10,719 nucleotides of DNA, from the NCBI GenBank assembly GCA_002938115.1, contig PTKD01000049.1:1-10719 (forward strand), given 5' to 3'. Of this stretch, positions 1-6,285 are shown piece by piece; the stretch's first letter is position 1; the number at the start of each line of letters is the position of its first letter. A model generated the notes under the pieces. That model did not search any database. It had not been told where the DNA came from and was given only the letters and a program-made list of their open reading frames with translations. Both the position numbers and the translations under genes were made by a program. Origin of the DNA: Alphaproteobacteria bacterium MarineAlpha9_Bin7 (lineage in GTDB: Bacteria > Pseudomonadota > Alphaproteobacteria > UBA7887).

Positions 1-333
1 ATGGCCATTGCGCGACGTTTACGCACTGGTGCACGCAAGCTTAACCTTGTTGCTGGATTGATTCGCGGGTTGCCGGCAGAAAAGGCGCTAGCGCAATTAA
101 AGTTTTCGCCACGGCGAATCTCGGGTGAGGTCAAGAAAGTTCTCGAGTCAGCTATCGCAAATGCGGAGAATAACCACAATCTCGATGTTGATCGATTGGT
201 TGTGGCTGAGGCATATGTTGGGAAAAGTTTAACCATGAAGCGATGGCGTCCCCGCGCTCGTGGTCGTATTGGTCGGATCATCAAACCGTTCAGCCGGATC
301 ACGGTTGTCGTCCGAGAGCAAGAGGAAAATTAG
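1..333 (+). CDS. rplV: 50S ribosomal protein L22 (possibly 5'-truncated)
   Basis: L22 binds 23S rRNA and lines the peptide exit tunnel with an extended beta-hairpin. The 110 readable residues match the family throughout: a KLNLVAGLIRG stretch near residues 13-23, the helix with ESAIANAENNHNLDVD at about 49-64, and the basic hairpin with MKRWRPRARGRIGRI at about 79-93. The first codon of the window is ATG. In alphaproteobacterial L22 as I know it, about 15 more residues precede the AIARRLR-like segment, so this Met may be internal and the true start may lie upstream. E. coli L22 is also 110 residues, so a complete gene cannot be excluded. The TAG stop lies 2 nt before rpsC. Identity is certain; the start is not. 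Confidence 0.95.
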   Translation: MAIARRLRTGARKLNLVAGLIRGLPAEKALAQLKFSPRRISGEVKKVLESAIANAENNHNLDVDRLVVAEAYVGKSLTMKRWRPRARGRIGRIIKPFSRITVVVREQEEN

Positions 334-335
334 CG

Positions 336-1016
336 ATGGGTCAAAAAGTTAGTCCGATTGGGATGCGTCTTGGTATTAATCGAACTTGGGATTCCCGCTG
401 GTACGCTGATAGTGGCTACGGGGAGCTGTTGCAGGAGGATTTAAAGATTCGCTCATATTTGTTGAAGCGCTTAGGGCAGGCTGGTGTGAGTAGAGTTGTT
501 ATAGAACGTCCGTCAAAAAAGGCGAGAATAACCATTCATACGGCTAGGCCCGGTGTAGTGATTGGTAAGAAGGGTGTGGACATTGAAAAACTCCGATCCC
601 AAATAAGTCAAATGACTGAGAGCGAAGTCCATCTCAATATCGTTGAAATTCGCAAACCTGAGATTGAAGCCCAATTGGTGGCAGAAAATGTTGCGCAGCA
701 ACTGGAGCGGCGCGTGGCTTTCCGGAGAGCTATGAAGCGTGCCGTCCAGTCCGCCATGCGGTTGGGAGCTCAGGGTATCAGGATTAACGCAGGAGGCCGG
801 CTTGGTGGTGCCGAGATAGCGCGCACTGAGTGGTATCGGGAAGGTCGAGTGCCACTGCATACTTTACGAGCAGACGTTGACTATGGTGTTGCGCGCGCAG
901 ATACCGCTTACGGCACCTGTGGTGTCAAAGTTTGGATTTTTAAGGGTGAAATCCTGGAGCATGATCCGATGGCGCAAGAGCGGCATCGCGCCGAATTGCA
1001 AGGTGCAAGGGTCTAA
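336..1016 (+). CDS. rpsC: 30S ribosomal protein S3
   Basis: S3 sits at the mRNA entry of the small subunit, where it helps hold mRNA and unwind structure in it. The 226-residue product starts MGQKVSPIGMRLG, the typical S3 N-terminus. A type II KH domain follows, with its GKKG loop at residues 77-80. The C-terminal domain carries FRRAMKRA at 129-136, whose two Arg and Lys correspond to the E. coli S3 residues implicated in helicase activity, and GRLGGAEIARTEWYREG at 154-170. The open frame continues upstream to 243 inside rplV, but that extension is unlike S3. The ATG at 336 lies 2 nt after the rplV stop, with an AGAGG Shine-Dalgarno sequence inside the end of rplV. Confidence 0.98.
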   Translation: MGQKVSPIGMRLGINRTWDSRWYADSGYGELLQEDLKIRSYLLKRLGQAGVSRVVIERPSKKARITIHTARPGVVIGKKGVDIEKLRSQISQMTESEVHLNIVEIRKPEIEAQLVAENVAQQLERRVAFRRAMKRAVQSAMRLGAQGIRINAGGRLGGAEIARTEWYREGRVPLHTLRADVDYGVARADTAYGTCGVKVWIFKGEILEHDPMAQERHRAELQGARV

Positions 1017-1034
1017 CAGAACGGGTAACGAGTG

Positions 1035-1454
1035 ATGCTAAGTCCTAAAAGAACTAAATACCGAAAACAGCAAAAAGGACGCATCCACGGTATGGCTAAG
1101 GGAGGGACATCGTTGAATTTTGGAGCCTTTGGTTTGAAGGCTGAGCAGGCGGGGCGAGTTTCTGCGCGCCAAATTGAAGCGGCACGACGAGCGATAACAC
1201 GCCATCTTAAGCGTAGTGGCCGTATGTGGATTCGGATTTTTCCTGATGTCCCAATCAGCAAGAAGCCAGTCGAAGTACGGATGGGCAAGGGTAAGGGTGT
1301 GCCAGAATTTTGGATATGCCGAATAAAGCCTGGTCGTGTGATGTTTGAAGTTGATGGGGTGCAGGCTCCGCTGGCAAAAGAAGCATTCCGGCGCGGTGCC
1401 GACAAGCTACCAATCCGTACTCGTTTTGTTACGCGCATAGAGGGAGAATCTTGA
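1035..1454 (+). CDS. rplP: 50S ribosomal protein L16
   Basis: L16 binds 23S and 5S rRNA near the A-site tRNA and peptidyl transferase centre and is needed late in 50S assembly. The 139 residues start MLSPKRTKYRKQQKGR, matching the family start, so ATG 1035 is preferred over the in-frame GTG immediately before it at 1032. The conserved RMGKGKG loop is at residues 82-88; its Arg aligns with E. coli Arg81, a known hydroxylation site. The tail with AKEAFRRGADKLPIRTRFVT is typical. The Shine-Dalgarno region is weak (CGGGTAACGAG at 1022-1032), so coupling to rpsC translation is likely. The TGA stop is 2 nt before the rpmC ATG. Confidence 0.97.
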   Translation: MLSPKRTKYRKQQKGRIHGMAKGGTSLNFGAFGLKAEQAGRVSARQIEAARRAITRHLKRSGRMWIRIFPDVPISKKPVEVRMGKGKGVPEFWICRIKPGRVMFEVDGVQAPLAKEAFRRGADKLPIRTRFVTRIEGES

Positions 1455-1456
1455 TA

Positions 1457-1642
1457 ATGAAAATTGAAGATGCCCGCGCAAAAAATGATGGGGAACTCGA
1501 ATCGGAACTCATGGCGCTAAAAAAAGAACAACTGAATTTACGGTTTCAACGGGCTACAGGTCAGCTCGAAAACACAGCTCGTGTTCGGACTGTTCGCCGA
1601 GATGTGGCTCGGATTAAAACAATTTTGAAGCAGCGCGTATGA
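1457..1642 (+). CDS. rpmC: 50S ribosomal protein L29
   Basis: L29 is a small helical-hairpin protein beside the polypeptide exit tunnel and contributes to the chaperone and SRP docking area. The 61-residue product has the family signature LKKEQLNLRFQRATGQLEN at about residues 22-40 and an Arg-rich second helix (RVRTVRRDVARIKTIL). ATG 1457 is chosen because MKIEDARAK aligns with alphaproteobacterial L29. The frame also has a TTG at 1451 that would overlap the rplP stop, but AGGGAG at 1441-1446 is better spaced for 1457. It is followed by a 40-nt gap to rpsQ. Confidence 0.96.
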   Translation: MKIEDARAKNDGELESELMALKKEQLNLRFQRATGQLENTARVRTVRRDVARIKTILKQRV

Positions 1643-1682
1643 CGACTTTCTTAAACAAGTAAGCCAATGATCGGATAACGAG

Positions 1683-1913
1683 ATGTCGAGACGAGTTCTT
1701 CAAGGTGTTGTGGTCGGTGATAAAGCCGACAAGACCGTGGTAGTTCAGGTGGACCGCCGGATACAGCATCCGTTGTACAAGAAGTTTATACGCCGTTCGA
1801 AGAAGTATATGGCGCATGATGAAAAAAATTCTAGCAAAGTTGGCGATCAGGTTGAAATTCGTGAATGTCGACCGTTGTCCAAGAGTAAGCATTGGGAAGT
1901 GGTAGTCGGATGA
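1683..1913 (+). CDS. rpsQ: 30S ribosomal protein S17
   Basis: S17 is a primary 16S rRNA-binding protein with an OB fold that organises the 5' domain of the small subunit. The 76 residues are the usual bacterial length. Visible family features are GVVVGDKADKTVVVQV at residues 8-23, a basic segment with HPLYKKFIRRSKKYMAHDE at about 29-47, and GDQVEIRECRPLSKSKHW at about 54-71. The ATG is preceded by CGGATAACGAG rather than a strong Shine-Dalgarno sequence, and nearly the same 11 nt precede rplP. In E. coli S17 ends the S10 operon. No separate terminator or convincing promoter is visible between it and rplN. Confidence 0.97.
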   Translation: MSRRVLQGVVVGDKADKTVVVQVDRRIQHPLYKKFIRRSKKYMAHDEKNSSKVGDQVEIRECRPLSKSKHWEVVVG

Positions 1914-1965
1914 TAGATAGAAACTCTATCGATCGGGTGACGGTGGCTGTGAGGGGATTAAAGTC

Positions 1966-2334
1966 ATGATTCAGATGCAGACGGATCTTGAAGTAGCGGA
2001 TAACTCGGGTGCGCGCCGCGTCCAATGCATCAAGGTGCTTGGTGGATCGGGTCGTAAGACGGCGTCAATTGGGGATGTGATCGTGGTTTCAGTAAAGGAA
2101 GCGATTCCGAGAGGTAGAGTAAAAAAAGGTGATATCCACCGCGCGGTGATAGTGCGTACACGTAAGGAAATTCGCCGATCAGACGGTGGTGCAATCCGTT
2201 TTGACAAGAACGCAGCGGTTCTGCTTACGCCACAAAACGAGCCTATTGGAACCCGTATTTTTGGGCCTGTTACTCGTGAGCTTCGAGCCAAACAATTTAT
2301 GAAGATAATTTCTCTGGCGCCCGAGGTGTTGTAA
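1966..2334 (+). CDS. rplN: 50S ribosomal protein L14
   Basis: L14 lies at the subunit interface, contacts 16S rRNA in bridge contacts, and is where the silencing factor RsfS binds in bacteria. The 122-residue product is exactly family length, with MIQMQTDLEVADNSGARRV at the start, KEAIPRGRVKKGD at about 45-57, and a C-terminus GTRIFGPVTREL...MKIISLAPEVL nearly identical to E. coli. The start has a strong GAGGGG at 1951-1956. In E. coli this gene opens the spc operon; the 52 nt upstream here hold only a short weak hairpin. The TAA stop shares one base with the rplX start (TAATG), which suggests coupled translation. Confidence 0.98.
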   Translation: MIQMQTDLEVADNSGARRVQCIKVLGGSGRKTASIGDVIVVSVKEAIPRGRVKKGDIHRAVIVRTRKEIRRSDGGAIRFDKNAAVLLTPQNEPIGTRIFGPVTRELRAKQFMKIISLAPEVL

Positions 2335-2657
2335 TGACGGGGAAATTACGCCTTAAAAAGGGAGATGAGGTCATTGTTTTGACGGGTCGGGACCGAGGCA
2401 AGACTGGTGAAGTTACCAAGATAGTACTTAAGAAGAATCAAGTGATTGTGCAGGGAGTAAGTGTGGCTAAACGGCATACCGCGCCGTCGGCGAGCAATCC
2501 TGGGGGAATTATTGATAAAGAGATGCCAATTGATATTTCAAATGTGGCGCTGATCGACCCCAAAGACCGTAAACCAACCAAGATCGGTTATCGATTCTTG
2601 GAGGACGGACATAAAGTTCGTTTCGCCAAACGTTCTGGCGAAGTCATTGATCGTTAG
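2334..2657 (+). CDS. rplX: 50S ribosomal protein L24
   Basis: L24 is an assembly initiator that binds the 5' end of 23S rRNA and lies near the exit tunnel. The 107-residue protein has the KOW motif at residues 8-28 (KKGDEVIVLTGRDRGKTGEV), followed by the VQGVSVAKRHTAPS strand and loop and a NPGGIIDKEMPIDISNVAL segment. The length is normal for alphaproteobacteria. Its ATG overlaps the rplN stop by one base, so it is probably translated mainly by reinitiation. The end of the gene supplies part of the sequence that can pair across the rplE start. Confidence 0.97.
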   Translation: MTGKLRLKKGDEVIVLTGRDRGKTGEVTKIVLKKNQVIVQGVSVAKRHTAPSASNPGGIIDKEMPIDISNVALIDPKDRKPTKIGYRFLEDGHKVRFAKRSGEVIDR

Positions 2658-2666
2658 GTGCAAGAT

Positions 2667-3206
2667 ATGTCTCGTCTTCAAGAACATTATGAAAAGGTAG
2701 TGAGACAGGCTCTGGTTGAAGAATTCAGTTACAGGAATTCGATGCAAGTGCCTAAGCTTGAAAAGATTGTAGTTAATATGGGCGTTGGAGAAGCGGGACG
2801 GGAGGCCAAGAAAATTGAGGGCGCATTGGCAGACCTAACCGCGATAACGGGTCAAAAACCAGTCACTACTAAAGCCAAAAAATCGATAGCAAATTTTAAA
2901 TTACGGGAGGGCATGACAGTTGGTTGCAAAGTGACGTTGCGAGGAGATCGGATGTACGAGTTTCTGGATCGTCTTGTTAATATTGCTTTGCCTCGTGTGC
3001 GTGATTTTCACGGTGTGCCCCAGAAAAGCTTTGATGGTAATGGAAATTATTCGCTTGGTCTGAAGGAGCAAATTGTTTTTCCGGAAATTGATTACGATGC
3101 AGTAGATGAGGTACGCGGTTTGGATGTAGTTATAGTGACTACGGCTAAGACTGACGATGAAGGGCGAGCTCTTTTGAAAGGTTTTAATGTTCCGCTGACC
3201 GAGTAA
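2667..3206 (+). CDS. rplE: 50S ribosomal protein L5
   Basis: L5 binds 5S rRNA, helps place it in the central protuberance and touches P-site tRNA. From ATG 2667 the product is 179 residues, the same as E. coli L5. Family features include MQVPKLEKIVVNMGVGEA at residues 26-43, GQKPVTTKAKKSIANFKLREG at about 62-82, and LPRVRDFHGV...FDGNGNYSLGLKEQ at about 108-134. The frame also allows a GTG start at 2658, directly after the rplX stop, but that GTG sits inside the probable Shine-Dalgarno TTAGGTG (2654-2660) and adds residues the family lacks. In E. coli the S8 repressor acts at the rplE start; a possible weak counterpart hairpin is listed in the findings. Confidence 0.97.
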   Translation: MSRLQEHYEKVVRQALVEEFSYRNSMQVPKLEKIVVNMGVGEAGREAKKIEGALADLTAITGQKPVTTKAKKSIANFKLREGMTVGCKVTLRGDRMYEFLDRLVNIALPRVRDFHGVPQKSFDGNGNYSLGLKEQIVFPEIDYDAVDEVRGLDVVIVTTAKTDDEGRALLKGFNVPLTE

Positions 3207-3236
3207 GAACGTCAACTCTAATGAGGAGGCATTTGC

Positions 3237-3542
3237 ATGGCAAAAAGCAGTGCCATTGAAAGAAATAAGAAACGTCGCAAACTTGTGGCTAAGCATGCCG
3301 CAAGGCGGGCGGCACTGAAAGAAGTTTCACGAGACCGAGCATTAGCTCCGGAGGAGCGATTTGCTGCGTGTTTAGCGTTGGCTAAGTTGCCGCGCAATAG
3401 CTCTGCGGTGCGTATTCGCAACCGTTGCCAGTTAACTGGACGTCCACGCGGTGTTTACCGCAAGTTCGGAATGTCGCGTATAGGCTTACGCGAACTCGCC
3501 TCGGCGGGGCAAATTCCGGGCATGACGAAATCAAGTTGGTAG
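3237..3542 (+). CDS. rpsN: 30S ribosomal protein S14, zinc-free long form
   Basis: S14 is a late-assembling protein of the small-subunit head. The 101-residue length and the cysteine pattern identify the zinc-independent (C-) form. Only Cys45 and Cys64 are present, and the usual ribbon of paired CxxC motifs is missing from the IRNRCQLTGRPRGVYRKFGMSR region (60-81). The C-terminus LASAGQIPGMTKSSW is canonical. The start is well marked by GAGGAGG at about 3223-3229, one of the strongest Shine-Dalgarno sequences in the window. It sits between rplE (30-nt gap) and rpsH (10-nt gap), the standard spc position. Confidence 0.98.
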   Translation: MAKSSAIERNKKRRKLVAKHAARRAALKEVSRDRALAPEERFAACLALAKLPRNSSAVRIRNRCQLTGRPRGVYRKFGMSRIGLRELASAGQIPGMTKSSW

Positions 3543-3552
3543 AGGTGGTCTG

Positions 3553-3951
3553 ATGACGATGACTGATCCGCTTGGCGATATGCTTACCCGTATCCGCAAT
3601 GGTCAACAGGGAGGTAAGCCACAGATTAATTGCCCAGCTTCTAAATTTCGCGCTAACGTGCTCGAGGTTTTGCAACGTGAGGGATACATACGCGGTTTCC
3701 GACACGTTGAGGAGAGCCAATCCCAGCCCCATCTAGAAATAGAGCTTAAATACCATGATGGTTCTCCCGTTATTAGGACCATCAAGCGAATATCCAGGCC
3801 TGGTTGCCGCATTTATGCCTCAATTAAAGACTTAAGGCCGATAAACAATGGGTTAGGAATATCAATTTTATCAACGCCTCGTGGAGTGATGTCGGACGCT
3901 GAGGCGCGGGCGGCTAATGTTGGCGGCGAAGTACTGTGTATGGTCATTTGA
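3553..3951 (+). CDS. rpsH: 30S ribosomal protein S8
   Basis: S8 binds helix 21 of 16S rRNA as a primary assembly protein, and in E. coli it also represses spc operon translation. The 132-residue product starts MTMTDPLGDMLTRIRNGQ, matching the family, so ATG 3553 is preferred to the second ATG at 3559. The N-terminal half contains the alpha/beta domain. The C-terminal half carries the RNA-binding signature ISILSTPRGVMSDAEARAANVGGEVLCMVI, with the conserved STPRG loop at about residues 106-110. The Shine-Dalgarno sequence is AGAGGTGG at the end of rpsN. Whether it is also a translational repressor here cannot be read from the protein. Confidence 0.98.
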   Translation: MTMTDPLGDMLTRIRNGQQGGKPQINCPASKFRANVLEVLQREGYIRGFRHVEESQSQPHLEIELKYHDGSPVIRTIKRISRPGCRIYASIKDLRPINNGLGISILSTPRGVMSDAEARAANVGGEVLCMVI

Positions 3952-3974
3952 TAAACAGGCGTCATTAGTGTGCT

Positions 3975-3980
3975 AAGGGG
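3975..3980 (+). promoter_or_regulatory. Shine-Dalgarno sequence that fixes the rplF TTG start
   Basis: AAGGGG lies 7 nt before TTG 3988 and downstream of the alternative GTG at 3970. It can therefore serve only the TTG, which is also where homology to L6 begins. Confidence 0.8.
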
Positions 3981-3987
3981 GATTGCG

Positions 3988-4521
3988 TTGTCAAGAATTG
4001 GGAAGAACCCGGTCGAAGTTCCGGACGGTGTTGAGGTGCTGGTTTCAGGACAGCAGGTGACCGTTAAAGGTAAACTTGGTGAGTTAACTCGTACGCTTGC
4101 ACCCGAGGTTGAGATTACGCGCGAGGCAAACATGATTTGGGTTAAGCCACGTGATACAGAGCTTCGGGCTCGATCCATGTGGGGCCTGGGTCGAACGCTG
4201 ATTAAAAATATGGTGGCTGGTGTTTCGAAAGGTTTTAGTCGAAAGCTAGAAATTGTTGGGGTTGGCTATCGAGCCGCGGTTGAGGGCAATGTGCTTACTT
4301 TGCAGCTGGGTTATAGCCACGACATACAAGTGATGATTCCAGATGATATCAAAGTAACTTGTGAAAGACCGACATCCATTGAAATAGCAGGCGCTAACAA
4401 ACAGAAAGTTGGACAGCTAGCCGCGGATATTCGTGGCTTACGTAAGCCTGAGCCTTACAAAGGGAAGGGTATAAAGTACGAAGGTGAATATATTTTTCGC
4501 AAGGAAGGTAAAAAGAAATAG
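3988..4521 (+). CDS. rplF: 50S ribosomal protein L6
   Basis: L6 binds 23S rRNA near the sarcin-ricin loop and the GTPase-associated region. The correct start appears to be TTG 3988, giving MSRIGKNPVEVPDGVEV and 177 residues, the same as E. coli. The open frame reaches a GTG at 3970, but the six extra residues are not part of the family, and AAGGGG at 3975-3980 is ideally spaced for the TTG. Two L6 domains are present, and the C-terminal signature RKPEPYKGKGIKYEGE at about residues 152-167 is intact. It lies 36 nt after rpsH and 9 nt before rplR. The rare start codon could lower initiation relative to its neighbours. Confidence 0.95.
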   Translation: MSRIGKNPVEVPDGVEVLVSGQQVTVKGKLGELTRTLAPEVEITREANMIWVKPRDTELRARSMWGLGRTLIKNMVAGVSKGFSRKLEIVGVGYRAAVEGNVLTLQLGYSHDIQVMIPDDIKVTCERPTSIEIAGANKQKVGQLAADIRGLRKPEPYKGKGIKYEGEYIFRKEGKKK

Positions 4522-4530
4522 GTTTTCCCA

Positions 4531-4893
4531 ATGGTTGATTCCCGTAAATTGTTGCAACGCCGTCGGAGGCGCACTAGACATCAGATTCGTAAAGTATCCG
4601 GTGGAAAGATGCGTCTGAGCGTGTTTCGCTCAAACAAGAATATTTATGCTCAAGTTATAGATGATGGTGATGGCTATACCCTGGCAGCAGCGTCAACACT
4701 GGATCAAGAGTTGCGGTCTAATCTGAAAACCGGTGCTGATATGGAAGCTGCTAAGCAGGTAGGGGCACTAATTGCGAAGCGCGCGAAAGCTGCCGGTGCG
4801 ACTGGATTGGTGTTCGATCGCGGTGGTTATCTCTACCATGGGCGTGTCAAGGCGTTAGCCGATGCAGCGCGTGAAAACGGTTTAAAATTTTAA
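4531..4893 (+). CDS. rplR: 50S ribosomal protein L18
   Basis: L18 binds 5S rRNA together with L5 and helps attach it to the large subunit. The 120-residue product has the expected very basic N-terminus (LLQRRRRRTRHQIRK at 7-21), then MRLSVFRSNKNIYAQVIDD. It ends with the strongly conserved VFDRGGYLYHGRVKALADAA at about residues 94-113, then RENGLKF. No strong Shine-Dalgarno sequence precedes ATG 4531 (only TAGG at the end of rplF), and the 9-nt spacing suggests coupling to rplF. Length and content are ordinary for the family. Confidence 0.97.
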   Translation: MVDSRKLLQRRRRRTRHQIRKVSGGKMRLSVFRSNKNIYAQVIDDGDGYTLAAASTLDQELRSNLKTGADMEAAKQVGALIAKRAKAAGATGLVFDRGGYLYHGRVKALADAARENGLKF

Positions 4894-4914
4894 GTCAAGG
4901 TAAAGGCCAAACTA

Positions 4915-5508
4915 ATGGCGAAAAATGATTCTAGACGGGGTGAAACCCGAGGCGGCCGCGATGGTCGACACAATAGGAACCGGGGCGAAAATGAAACGGA
5001 TCTAATTGACAAACTTGTCAGCATCAACCGAGTGGCCAAGGTGGTTAAGGGCGGTCGGAGATTTAGTTTTGCGGCATTGGTTGTGGTCGGTGATGGTCGT
5101 GGTCGGGTAGGGTTTGGAAATGGGAAAGCCCGTGAAGTTCCAGAAGCAATCCGAAAGGCGACTCAGAAGGCGCAACGTGGTTTAGTTAGGGTTCCTTTAC
5201 GTGAAGGCCGGACCTTGCATCATGATGTGAACGGAAGATTTGGTGCGGGTCGTGTCGTGCTTCGGGCGGCCCCGCCAGGGACGGGTATCATTGCAGGAGG
5301 GCCAATGAGGGCAGTTTTTGAGACTTTGGGTCTTCAGGATGTTGTCACAAAATCTATCGGAAGTTCTAATCCATACAATATGGTGCGCGCCACCTTTGAG
5401 GCATTGGCCAAAATAGAAACCCCGCGTCTCACTGCATCTAAACGGGGGAAAAAAGTTTCAGAAATCCTTGGGAGACGTGGCAAGGCGGCGGAGACGGTAC
5501 AGGAGTGA
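4915..5508 (+). CDS. rpsE: 30S ribosomal protein S5
   Basis: S5 lies at the junction of head and body of the small subunit and affects decoding accuracy and mRNA handling. The 197-residue product has a charged, probably disordered N-terminal 26 residues (rich in Arg, Gly, Asn). The double-stranded-RNA-binding-like domain spans about 30-95, with KVVKGGRRFSFAALVVVGD at 42-60 and GRVGFGNGKAREVPEAI at 63-79. The second domain carries GTGIIAGGPMRAVFETLG at 122-139 and SNPYNMVRATFEAL at 151-164. The loop around GGRR is the region where spectinomycin-resistance changes occur in other bacteria; it looks wild type. The last codons contain the AGGAG used by rpmD. Confidence 0.98.
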   Translation: MAKNDSRRGETRGGRDGRHNRNRGENETDLIDKLVSINRVAKVVKGGRRFSFAALVVVGDGRGRVGFGNGKAREVPEAIRKATQKAQRGLVRVPLREGRTLHHDVNGRFGAGRVVLRAAPPGTGIIAGGPMRAVFETLGLQDVVTKSIGSSNPYNMVRATFEALAKIETPRLTASKRGKKVSEILGRRGKAAETVQE

Positions 5509-5512
5509 ATTG

Positions 5513-5710
5513 ATGGCGGCCAAAAAATCACAGAGACTTAAGGTAACGCAGACAGGCAGCCCTATTGGGAGGCCTAAAGACCAGCGTGCAACTCTGATTG
5601 GCCTGGGACTAAATAAGATGCATCGAAGTCGTCTACTTGATGACGGTCCGGCAATACGAGGGATGATTGAAAAAGTTCGTCACTTGGTCCGGCTTGAAAG
5701 TGTTGACTGA
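5513..5710 (+). CDS. rpmD: 50S ribosomal protein L30
   Basis: L30 is a small 23S rRNA-binding protein of the large subunit. The 65-residue product starts MAAKKSQRLKVTQTGSPIGR and carries the family core LIGLGLNKMHRSRLLDDGPAIRGMI at about residues 28-52. ATG 5513 is chosen by family alignment. The same frame extends upstream to a TTG at 5468 within rpsE, but that stretch is a shadow of rpsE. AGGAG at 5501-5505 overlaps the last codons of rpsE and is well spaced. The rpsE stop is only 4 nt before the start, so translation is probably coupled. L30 is dispensable in some lineages; here it is present and intact. Confidence 0.96.
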   Translation: MAAKKSQRLKVTQTGSPIGRPKDQRATLIGLGLNKMHRSRLLDDGPAIRGMIEKVRHLVRLESVD

Positions 5711-5743
5711 AGCCAAACCAGCTGGCGCTGGAAGGATTATAAA

Positions 5744-6253
5744 ATGAAGTTGAATGAGCTCCGCGACAACTCAAATGCGAATCGTGATCGTGTCCGAGTG
5801 GGGCGTGGTATTGGCTCAGGAACAGGCAAGACCGCCGGCCGTGGTCATAACGGGCAAAACTCGCGTTCAGGCTCTGGCATGAAGGGATTTGAGGGCGGGC
5901 AAATGCCACTCTACCGTCGTCTGCCCAAACGTGGTTTCAGCAACCCATTTACGAAGCGTTATGCCGTTGTCAATCTCGGCCAGTTGCAAGCAGCCATTGA
6001 TCGTAAGAAACTCGACCCAAAAAAAGTAATTAATGGTGATGTCTTGTTGGCCGCAGGGCTAATAAAAAGAGTTGAGGATGGGGTGCGTGTTCTGGGAAAG
6101 GGTGAGTTAAAGGCTAAGGTGACGGTTGAAGCCGTTGGTGCAAGCAAAGGCGCTGTGGCTGGAATTGAAAAGGTAGGAGGCGCGTTAACACTTTTGAAAA
6201 TTGAATCTACTCGGCCGGGTACGCCTGATCCAGAATCGAGCCAATCAACGTGA
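5744..6253 (+). CDS. rplO: 50S ribosomal protein L15
   Basis: L15 is a late-assembly 23S rRNA-binding protein with a long basic N-terminal extension reaching into the 50S core. The 169-residue protein begins MKLNELRDN. It shows the Gly/Arg-rich extension GRGIGSGTGKTAGRGHNGQ at about residues 20-38, then GFEGGQMPLYRRLPKRGFSN at about 48-67, and the globular C-terminal domain with a Val/Ala/Gly-rich end. The last 15 or so residues (after LLKIES) form a Pro/Ser/Thr/Glu-rich tail that is probably disordered and a little longer than in E. coli. The Shine-Dalgarno sequence is GAAGGA at 5731-5736. Confidence 0.97.
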   Translation: MKLNELRDNSNANRDRVRVGRGIGSGTGKTAGRGHNGQNSRSGSGMKGFEGGQMPLYRRLPKRGFSNPFTKRYAVVNLGQLQAAIDRKKLDPKKVINGDVLLAAGLIKRVEDGVRVLGKGELKAKVTVEAVGASKGAVAGIEKVGGALTLLKIESTRPGTPDPESSQST

Positions 6254-6285
6254 TTGGAATCGCCTCAATGGAGGGGTAGTTAGTT

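Noticed and set aside
1639..1662. Seven-codon ORF overlapping the rpmC stop as ATGA
   Set aside because: It is too short to judge and has no family resemblance; such ORFs occur by chance.
1892..1930. Possible spc promoter and a GATAG/CTATC hairpin between rpsQ and rplN
   Set aside because: The best -35 (TTGGGA) pairs only with a poor -10 (TAGATA), and the 5-bp A/T-rich stem has no U-run. Neither a promoter nor a terminator is convincing.
2901..3296. Long minus-strand open frames such as this one, and others opposite rpsC, rplP, rplN and rpoA
   Set aside because: They lie antisense to certain ribosomal or polymerase genes, have no family resemblance and no promoter or ribosome site support; they reflect codon use on the coding strand.
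5007..5020. Perfect inverted repeat TGACAA-AC-TTGTCA, starting one base into a TTGACA box
   Set aside because: It lies in conserved rpsE codons (IDKLVS), has no -10 box at a proper distance, and is short enough to be chance.
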